Source of the DNA: Pyrinomonadaceae bacterium
GTDB taxonomy: Bacteria > Acidobacteriota > Blastocatellia > Pyrinomonadales > Pyrinomonadaceae
Assembly: GCA_019694395.1 (NCBI GenBank)
Contig: JAIBCC010000034.1
Location: 1-59,858 of the forward strand
Direction of reading: 5' to 3'
DNA length: 59,858 nucleotides
A program made the translations under genes and the position numbers. The notes beneath the pieces are model-generated. The model worked only from the letters and a program-made list of their open reading frames with translations, ran no database searches and was not told where the DNA came from. Of this stretch, positions 53,534-59,858 are shown one piece after another; position 1 is the stretch's first letter; the number at the start of each line of letters is the position of its first letter.

Positions 53534-53617
53534 AGAAATTCTTTTTAGAGTTTTCGATATATAATCAGCGGGTTCGTTAATCTTAAATCCCCTAGTTGAA
53601 TGGTAATATTAAGGATT

Positions 53618-53805
53618 TCACTCTTTCTTCAAAATCTTATCACGCAGACGAATCACGTTTAGCGCAGTAAAAGGCTCACCTTCAAAAACGATTTGTCGAG
53701 TATCTTTACCGTGTTTTTGAGATATTCGGTGGCGTTCATCCAACGGGTTTCGCCATCTGAATTGCGGATGACTAACATCACATCGTAATTATGAGCTGTC
53801 CAATT
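53618..53805 (-). pseudogene. Stranded 3' end of a DUF4365-type gene
   Basis: The minus strand reads NWTAHNYDVMLVIRNSDGET, then RWMNATEYLK; after a 1-base deletion in the A run at 53714-53718 it continues HGKDTRQIVFEGEPFTALNV and IRLRDKILKKE to a stop at 53618-53620. It matches the DUF4365 part of the large protein (PVMIVIRNSDGETRWMNV, QIVFDGEPFTALNIIRLRD). It begins directly after the TGA (53806-53808) of the AAA-phosphoesterase gene. Its base composition is more GC-rich than the matching part of the large gene, so it may be the original end of that gene. Confidence 0.8.
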
Positions 53806-55692
53806 TCATAAAATTACAGGTGGATATTTATTTCCTTTTTCCCACTTCCAAGTCGAATCAGTTTTATGATTTAGCTGATAAAATTGAGTGACGAAACGTC
53901 GCCCCGTTTCATCTGTTTCTAAATCTAACACAGCAAATTCGTTTGGCACCCTGCCTTTCAAATTATCTCCTGGACGATGCTCTCCTCTAACTCCGAAACT
54001 ACCTACTGCTGAATAATAAACTTCCGACAAGCCACCTCTAGGTTTATAACTCTCTACTTCTCCTTGATGAACATGCCCGTGTAGAAGTAAATCTATGCTA
54101 GGCTTGCATTTACTGATTTGAGCTAAGAAACTTTCGCCATCTCTAACTACAATCCCATCGTTGTGAAATGGACGAATGTTATGATGGAAAAGTGCAACCC
54201 GAAAAAGTGCGTTTTTCGCCTCCTCCTTTTCAAGTAACTCTTTTACAGTTTCTCTAACAGAATTTCCAAATTTACCTAGTTTTTGCTCTCTAGTTATTGA
54301 ATGAGCCGTAGAAACCGAAACAAAGGCTACTGAAGGGTCTTCAAAAGAACGTATTTGACATGCACTTTCTAAATCCCAAATGGCTTGCCCCCGATAAAAT
54401 CTGTTTGCCATATTGGCAAATGGGGCTAAACAATAACAACACCAATCTTTGCTCTCCCCTGGCTCAAGCCCATTTGTTAAAGCCCAAGCAGCTTCATGGT
54501 TGCCAGGAACCAGTAAAATTCGGTAACGTGCTTGTAAATCAGTCAATCCTTTTGAATTTACCAACCATTTGACTAGATTTTCTAAAAAATCTTCTGCCAT
54601 TTTAAGTTCGTCCCGGTGTCCTGACCAGCTTAAATCTCCTGTAACAGCAATAAAATCTGGAAAAATCTTATTTTCCTCAAGAGCGTTCTTTAGTCTTAAA
54701 AATTGAGGTTTGACCGCTACTTTTTCATCCTCTTCATTACAATGTGGACCAAAATGTAAATCGGATAAATGAAGTATTTGACTATGTAACTCCCAAGTAT
54801 CTTTTGAAGCGGATTTAGACGTTCCTTTATTATGGATAAAATTAGGAATATTACTTGACTCTCGAACTAACACTTTTAATGTCTCGCCTTGAATAGTAAG
54901 TTTTTCATGGCTTTGGTTAGGTCTTAAAGCACCTAAATCTTCAAGTAGTTTTCTTTCAGGGCTTTCTGGAGCTATAGGTTCATGATGTGCGGCTAATATT
55001 AAAAGTTCCTTAACCTTTTCTGTAAGTCCTCCTAAAATATAATTTCCAACAGCAGCTAATGAAATTCTTATATTAGCCTTTCCTACCTTTTGATTTGCTA
55101 AAGCCTGTAAGATAATTGGTAGTCGATCATTTGTTAACAAAATATCTTCGATATCTGTTGAAGAAAGAGAGCTACTTCCTTGACGTTTTTTCTGCGACAA
55201 TAAGGCAAGTGCTTCTTCCTCATTAAGCCGACCTAACTGATGTCTATTACATTCTGCAATAAAACCTTGGACGCTACTATCATAGTCAGAAACCTCCAAT
55301 ACAAATTTTGGAGCACAAGTCATTAAGACAGTTCTTTTATGACAAGCTTTTATCAAATTAGTAAGAAGGCTTTTGTCTTCGTTTTCAAAAACCTCAATCT
55401 CATCAAGTAAAATTTTTGCCTCAGAACTTGCTTTTATCTTATTAATGGCATCTACAATTTGGTCAGACGGATTCTCTTCCAAAAAGAAATCTCTACAATC
55501 AAAAAATAAACAAGGTTTACTTTGTAACTCAGCATATCTTTTTGCTCTTAGCAAAAATGAGGTTTTTCCGCTTCGACGTAACCCAATTATAAGAGTATTT
55601 TGTCCATCTAAAGCATTTTGAACAATTTCATCATCAAAACGGTAATAATCTAAATCATTTGTAATTGCAGGACAAACAATAAAATTATTCAT
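53806..55692 (-). CDS. AAA ATPase-metallophosphoesterase fusion
   Basis: The 628-residue protein has an N-terminal AAA module: Walker A GLRRSGKT (37-44), Walker B KILLDEIE (D97-E98), then MTCAPKF and HQLGRLNEEEALALLSQK typical of STAND-like archaeal/bacterial AAA. From about 305 a calcineurin-like phosphoesterase follows. D311-x-H313 (HLSDLHFG), GD (352-353, VTGDLSWSG), GNHE (397-400), LFHHN and GHVH (LLHGHVHQGE) form the full two-metal centre. Such enzymes act on DNA ends, nucleotides or phosphoproteins. It starts 7 bases after the stop of the giant gene with a GGAAAGGAG site between, so the two are an operon and probably one system. The AT-rich coding sequence points to transfer. Confidence 0.88.
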   Translation of the reverse strand: MNNFIVCPAITNDLDYYRFDDEIVQNALDGQNTLIIGLRRSGKTSFLLRAKRYAELQSKPCLFFDCRDFFLEENPSDQIVDAINKIKASSEAKILLDEIEVFENEDKSLLTNLIKACHKRTVLMTCAPKFVLEVSDYDSSVQGFIAECNRHQLGRLNEEEALALLSQKKRQGSSSLSSTDIEDILLTNDRLPIILQALANQKVGKANIRISLAAVGNYILGGLTEKVKELLILAAHHEPIAPESPERKLLEDLGALRPNQSHEKLTIQGETLKVLVRESSNIPNFIHNKGTSKSASKDTWELHSQILHLSDLHFGPHCNEEDEKVAVKPQFLRLKNALEENKIFPDFIAVTGDLSWSGHRDELKMAEDFLENLVKWLVNSKGLTDLQARYRILLVPGNHEAAWALTNGLEPGESKDWCCYCLAPFANMANRFYRGQAIWDLESACQIRSFEDPSVAFVSVSTAHSITREQKLGKFGNSVRETVKELLEKEEAKNALFRVALFHHNIRPFHNDGIVVRDGESFLAQISKCKPSIDLLLHGHVHQGEVESYKPRGGLSEVYYSAVGSFGVRGEHRPGDNLKGRVPNEFAVLDLETDETGRRFVTQFYQLNHKTDSTWKWEKGNKYPPVIL

Positions 55693-55699
55693 TCATTTA

Positions 55700-58600
55700 T
55701 CACTCCTTTCCATATCTTAAATTCCACCACTCAACAAATAATTGAAATAGTTTAGGGTTGCTTCGGCGACCAATAATTAAACCAATGTTAAAAAGTTGCT
55801 CTTCATATAGGGTAAACGCCTTTAATGATTGACTTCTGATGATTTTTGCAAGTGCCTTTCTAGTGGGTTCATCTAACTCTTCTACAAATTCATAAAACCA
55901 AGGTGACAATTCAAAAATGGCTTCCTTGCTTGCAATCTCAATATGTTTATTTGTAATTTTTCTTCCTTTTTCAGACCGAACTGCCTTTAAAGTAAGTTGA
56001 GCAAAAACATTTAAATAAAAGGGCTGTCCGCCACATATTTCAAGGACTTTGGCTATAACCTTTTCTTCATATACATATTTACCTAAAATCGGTTTCTCAA
56101 GGAGTTCTTGTGCATCATGATAGGAAATTTCTCCAATTTCACACCTCTTAAATTCATTAAAAGGAGGACTACCTCTATCTTGAACTGCGTTAGTCACTTT
56201 TCTTAAATCTGATTCAGTTCCAGCAACTAAAATTCTTATTTCTGGGTTTGACCATTTTGACATGGCTCTTAAATGAAGTGGCATTCGATCAGATTTAACT
56301 AAAACAGAAACTTCATCTAAGAGAATTAATAGTTTTTTGAGTCCCAAATCTCGAAGCCTTTTTTGGAATTCATGTGAATTGGCAGGAACATCAAGTTGGC
56401 TTTCGGTAAACTTGTCAAGTATTTTGCTTCTAAAAACAGATTGCATTTCTGATGGAGATAAATCGCAAAATTCGTGAAGATCAATGTAAATAGTATTCCA
56501 ACCAGTATTATGGAACTCTTTCTCTAATTGGTAAAGCAGACTCGTTTTACCTATTCGGCGAGGTCCAAGTAGAGCTACAGAATAATCTTCTAACGAGTCT
56601 TTTAGTTCATCAATCATTTCCTGACGACCAAAAAGGTATTTTGAGTTTTTTATTGGTGGTCCAGCAATATATGGAATTCTCGGTTCATCATTTGATACAG
56701 TTTGTGCTTCACTCCAATATTCTCTTCCTTCAGATTGAAAACGAACTGTCAATAAATAAAGCCCCCACGGGATTTCAGTATTTTCAGATATAAGTTGAAC
56801 AAATTGATTCCCTTCTTTTTCAGCCTTAATGGATATTTTTATGGGTTCGCTTCTAGTTTCTGCTTCAATAGGAGTAAGCTCTACTTCCCACCCAAAGCCA
56901 TTATTATCTGCAGCAATTAGAGTAATAGGTAGTGTCTCTATCTTTAAACTAACAATTATTATTCTATCTATTGATACTTCGACCAACTCCAATCCAATAC
57001 AAATACGCTTGGCTAACCAGTGAGCATCATTCCCTAATAAAGTATTTAATGCAATGCTAAATTTTTCAGGATAGTCTTCAATACTTCGGTTTGCAATTGT
57101 AAGTAACCCTGAGCGAGCATCTTCATTAGAAGGACTTAGCGAAAGTGCTTTTTGGAAACTAATAATTGCATCATCAAGATTACCTTCCTCTAATAACTTT
57201 CTACCTTCTTGTGTTTCTATAAAAACTTTTTGTAAGTCTTGAGATTCCTCTGATAATTCTTTCTCCGCTTTTATGAGTGTATCTCTAAGTCTAATTATAT
57301 TTAAGGCAGTAAAAGGCTCTCCATCAAAAACGATTTGTTTATTGTCTTTGCCATTTTTTCTAAGATATTCAGTAACATTCATCCAACGAGTTTCACCATC
57401 TGAATTACGAATTACAATCATTACAGGAGGTCCTTGTAATGACCAATATTCAATATATCTTTCATTAATACTAAAAACTTCCTTTTTATCCCTTTTGCGA
57501 AATCGTAAGTAAGAATCGCCCGATTTTAAGTGTAAATAAACTCGTCTTCCACTTGCTTTACCTTCAAAATCCTTAAATTCAATCTCGCCGTCAATGCCCC
57601 AATCCGAATTGGAAGTTTGACGGAAAATTTGTCCTGCTTCTCCTGCAATTGCGTAAGCATGTCCGACTAAAATAAGTTCGCGGCTTTCCTTATCAATCTC
57701 AATTTGTGATTTTTCTTGGAGTTGGCGGATTTTTTGACTGAGCACATCCGAAGCAAATTTTTCTTCTATCAAATCCCATAGGTCAAATCTTTCTTCACAA
57801 ATTGGACAAGTTACATCTTTAAAACCTTTATTTAAACGAATTCCGATAACCCTATCGTTTTCAAAAGGTTCTTCACAATGTGGACAGAAGTAATGACGTT
57901 TGCGGATGACGTTTTCATCTTCGGCTTTGAGGTGTTGGTGGACATAGCGGATGAATAAAACCTTGATTTCATCAGGGATTTCTTTGTCGAGATAAATCGT
58001 AATTTCTGCCGAGCCTTCAGCTTTTTTGGTCATTTTTAGACCGATTCTTTTTCCCGTTTCGGTTCTGAAATCAGCGGCATATCGCCACAGTTGATCTGTT
58101 TCACACAATGCAATGTTGTGAAGCCTGACAATCAAGGTCGCGTAAATTTCGTCGAGCATTCCGCTGAATTTGTAGGTGACGAGTGCCGAAGGATGTTGGT
58201 CGAGTTCGGGGCGTTCGCGGCGAAAATACGAGGGGAAAACGAGCATTCTGCCTTCATCGGTTTTTTCCCGCAGACATAATCCTCGTTCAACAAAAGTCTG
58301 GTGCATCGCCCGCAGGACAAATTCTTCCTCAAACTTGTCGAGCCGTTGCATATCCTGATAATCGAGTTCGCCCGCCAAGACTTTTTCTTCGGCGATACAG
58401 CCGATTTCGTCCGTGTGTTTGCGGACGGAACGGACTACCGCCGCCGCGTAGGAATTGATTCTTTCGGGTTGGAGCAGGACAAAATCGCCGAAATCCAATT
58501 GCCAGACCACGCCCGAACCTGCCAGCAAACCGACGACAGTTTTCAGTTCGTCAAAACTGAATCTTTCATTCGGCAGACGCATTTCGAGGTTTTGTTTGAG

Positions 58601-59858
58601 TTCGGAAAGACGGAGCAGAATCTTGCCCTCGTCTTTGAGTTTGACGATTTCTTCTTTGAGGAGCTTGAAAATACGCGGCGAAGTGCGATGCGGAATGTCG
58701 TCCCAGTTGATATGTTCGATAATCGCTTGGCGTAAATCGTGGCAACCTTCGCCCGTTAAAGCACTTGTTTCCAGATATGTGGCAAACTCTCTGGCATCCT
58801 TAAAATCATCCAGAGTCTTTTGGCTGACGACCATTCCGCCACGGTCACAGCGTCCAGCAACCAGCAGTTTATTAAACGGACGGCGGGCGGCTTTGTTTAA
58901 ATCTCTGTCCCATTGTCCCAAGCCCTCAAACGGGTTTTCGTGTTGTGGATTAAAGACCAAAATCGCCAACGAGGTTTCGTCCATAAAAAGTTGATGAATC
59001 AGACGATAATCCGATTGTCCGGCAAAATCCCAGAGCCAAATTTCGCGTTCCGTATCGGCGGTATTTGCATCGTGTTCCAACTTCATCTGAGTTGCCCAAA
59101 CGCCATCGGTAGAACTGGTTTCGACAAATTCATTTTTTATCAAACGATGCGCCAATCCCGATTTACCAACCCCGCTATCACCGACCAACAACACTTTAGC
59201 ATTGGTATAGAATTTGTATTCTTGGTCTTCTGTTCGTAATGTTTCGACGGGCAAAGACTTTGCTTTTTGAGTAATACTGGAAATGTCCCAAATTCGCAGC
59301 GTTTTATTGGCTGAACCTGAGACAATAAATTTCCCATCACTTGAAACTGCAACTCCCCAAACGGAATCTGAATGACCTACAAGAGTTTTCAGACATTGAC
59401 CTGTCGCTAAGTCCCAAATCCGCACAGTTTCATCGGCTGAACCTGAGACAATAAATTTCCCATCACTTGAAACTGCAACTGCCAAAACGAAATCTGAATG
59501 ACTTTCAAGAGTTTTCAGACATTGACCTGTCGCTAAGTCCCAAATCCGCAGCGTTTTATCGGCTGAACCTGAGACAATAAATTTCCCATCACTTGAAACT
59601 GCAACTCCCCAAACGGAATCTGAATGACCTACAAGAGTTTTCAGACATTGACCTGTCGCTAAGTCCCAAATCCGCAGCGTTTTATCGGCTGAACCTGAGA
59701 CAATAAATTTCCCATCACTTGAAACTGCAACTCCCCAAACGGAATCTGAATGACCTACAAGAGTTTTCAGACATTGACCTGTCGCTAAGTCCCAAATCCG
59801 CACAGTTTCATCAGATGAACCTGAGACAATAAATTTCCCATCACTTGAAACTGCAACT
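55700..59858 (-). CDS. Giant WD40-Roc-COR-DUF4365-TPR-AAA protein (5' part outside the window)
   Basis: The reading frame continues past 59858, so the start is missing. From the first internal Met (59803): at least four 42-residue WD40 blades (2-169, SDGKFIVSGSA type), Roc GTPase with G1 GDSGVGKS (208-215), G3 DFAGQ (259-263), G4 variant RCD (318-320), and G5 SA. COR-like winged helices (about 370-560) and a zinc ribbon (C640/C643, C666/C669) follow. Next is a DUF4365 PD-(D/E)XK-like domain (710-845; D738, E740, K760 in LHLKSG). A TPR (869-900), a beta-rich linker and an AAA ATPase with Walker A GPRRIGKT (1080-1087) and LLILLDE complete it. A sensor-switch-effector chain of this length is reminiscent of STAND-type immune proteins. 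Function is not proven. Confidence 0.88.
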   Translation of the reverse strand, partial: VAVSSDGKFIVSGSSDETVRIWDLATGQCLKTLVGHSDSVWGVAVSSDGKFIVSGSADKTLRIWDLATGQCLKTLVGHSDSVWGVAVSSDGKFIVSGSADKTLRIWDLATGQCLKTLESHSDFVLAVAVSSDGKFIVSGSADETVRIWDLATGQCLKTLVGHSDSVWGVAVSSDGKFIVSGSANKTLRIWDISSITQKAKSLPVETLRTEDQEYKFYTNAKVLLVGDSGVGKSGLAHRLIKNEFVETSSTDGVWATQMKLEHDANTADTEREIWLWDFAGQSDYRLIHQLFMDETSLAILVFNPQHENPFEGLGQWDRDLNKAARRPFNKLLVAGRCDRGGMVVSQKTLDDFKDAREFATYLETSALTGEGCHDLRQAIIEHINWDDIPHRTSPRIFKLLKEEIVKLKDEGKILLRLSELKQNLEMRLPNERFSFDELKTVVGLLAGSGVVWQLDFGDFVLLQPERINSYAAAVVRSVRKHTDEIGCIAEEKVLAGELDYQDMQRLDKFEEEFVLRAMHQTFVERGLCLREKTDEGRMLVFPSYFRRERPELDQHPSALVTYKFSGMLDEIYATLIVRLHNIALCETDQLWRYAADFRTETGKRIGLKMTKKAEGSAEITIYLDKEIPDEIKVLFIRYVHQHLKAEDENVIRKRHYFCPHCEEPFENDRVIGIRLNKGFKDVTCPICEERFDLWDLIEEKFASDVLSQKIRQLQEKSQIEIDKESRELILVGHAYAIAGEAGQIFRQTSNSDWGIDGEIEFKDFEGKASGRRVYLHLKSGDSYLRFRKRDKKEVFSINERYIEYWSLQGPPVMIVIRNSDGETRWMNVTEYLRKNGKDNKQIVFDGEPFTALNIIRLRDTLIKAEKELSEESQDLQKVFIETQEGRKLLEEGNLDDAIISFQKALSLSPSNEDARSGLLTIANRSIEDYPEKFSIALNTLLGNDAHWLAKRICIGLELVEVSIDRIIIVSLKIETLPITLIAADNNGFGWEVELTPIEAETRSEPIKISIKAEKEGNQFVQLISENTEIPWGLYLLTVRFQSEGREYWSEAQTVSNDEPRIPYIAGPPIKNSKYLFGRQEMIDELKDSLEDYSVALLGPRRIGKTSLLYQLEKEFHNTGWNTIYIDLHEFCDLSPSEMQSVFRSKILDKFTESQLDVPANSHEFQKRLRDLGLKKLLILLDEVSVLVKSDRMPLHLRAMSKWSNPEIRILVAGTESDLRKVTNAVQDRGSPPFNEFKRCEIGEISYHDAQELLEKPILGKYVYEEKVIAKVLEICGGQPFYLNVFAQLTLKAVRSEKGRKITNKHIEIASKEAIFELSPWFYEFVEELDEPTRKALAKIIRSQSLKAFTLYEEQLFNIGLIIGRRSNPKLFQLFVEWWNLRYGKE
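59292..59858 (-). repeat. Near-identical 126-bp WD40 repeats
   Basis: Four and a half repeats of 126 bases (42 codons) follow one another with very few differences, even at third codon positions. Two of the four complete copies differ by one base or none over most of their length. This is more alike than the protein fold requires, implying recent expansion or homogenisation. The real number of blades may be wrong if assembly collapsed them. Confidence 0.9.

Noticed and set aside
53806..55692. SbcD partner for the SbcC-like protein
   Set aside because: The phosphoesterase is fused to an AAA module, lies 39 kb away and is in a different operon, so it is unlikely to be SbcD.
53803..57440. A short shared word (ctgtaat after a CC pair) at the two cassette edges as a site-specific recombination site
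   Set aside because: Seven or so bases are too few to claim a site, and only one pair is available.
58455..58994. A long plus-strand ORF (179 residues)
   Set aside because: It lies opposite the Roc-COR part of the giant gene, has no motif or ribosome-binding site, and its composition is that of a shadow frame.
59292..59858. A CRISPR-like array because of regular repeats
   Set aside because: The 126-base units are coding, stay in frame as WD40 blades and have no spacers.

Overview
The window looks like a chromosomal segment of a low-GC member of the Acidobacteriota, probably class Blastocatellia. The reasons are a VWFA-related domain protein of the acidobacterial type, two pairs of ECF sigma factor plus Ser/Thr kinase with TPRs, a winged-helix/TolB-propeller regulator, many secreted proteins whose signal peptides end in an AQ-type site, and short heptamer-based repeats between (and inside) genes. 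The assignment is inference from gene content; there is no rRNA, and I saw no tRNA.

Layout. 1-6.3 kb: the last codons and right end of an IS3-type insertion element, which appears to have replaced the C-terminus of a nuclease-like gene, then secreted hydrolases (beta-lactamase-fold serine hydrolase, PDZ-alpha/beta hydrolase, HSL-type esterase). 6.3-19.1 kb: small secreted proteins, a nitrilase, a CYTH phosphatase, a PA14 protein, a VWA protein, a CsgG-like secreted protein, an SbcC/Rad50 ATPase, a family of tiny membrane proteins (one frameshifted) around an HD phosphohydrolase, RNase HI, and a YCF48-like propeller. 19.1-26.5 kb: kinase/sigma pair 1 with a divergent HEILH metallopeptidase-like gene and secreted proteins. 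26.5-31.7 kb: an era-(helical protein)-prmA operon and a large TPR protein. 32.2-42.8 kb: secreted and membrane proteins, a CHAT protease-like TPR protein followed by a Tat-exported C39-like peptidase, then kinase/sigma pair 2 and two small membrane proteins. 42.9-53.5 kb: asd, a CadC/TolB-type regulator, a small HTH gene plus two tandem PqqD-Tat-Cys-rich proteins, an M1 peptidase (with a stray 3'-end copy 4 kb away), a YhcG-type nuclease, tyrS and a PKD-like secreted protein. 53.6-59.9 kb: a two-gene operon of very large multidomain NTPases.

How the genes may work together. Six upstream regions share a bipartite promoter-like motif (TGA...TTTTTT, then CGCAT or similar 22-23 bases from the start of the first part). 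They lie near the two sigma/kinase pairs, so I propose that the pairs control the CHAT/C39-like and HEILH genes and their secreted neighbours. The strongest candidates for an undescribed system are (i) the operon at the right edge: WD40-Roc-COR-zinc ribbon-DUF4365 nuclease-like-TPR-AAA ATPase in one chain, followed 7 bases later by an AAA-metallophosphoesterase fusion. Its composition is mosaic, and a stranded original 3' end lies downstream. (ii) The tandem PqqD-domain proteins, in which a RiPP-recognition-like domain is fused to a Tat-type signal and a secreted tail with 10-12 cysteines, with no radical-SAM partner visible.

Heptamer-type tandem repeats occur as palindromic pairs between genes and have entered coding sequence at least three times: in the signal peptide of the YCF48-like protein, in prmA and in kinase 1.
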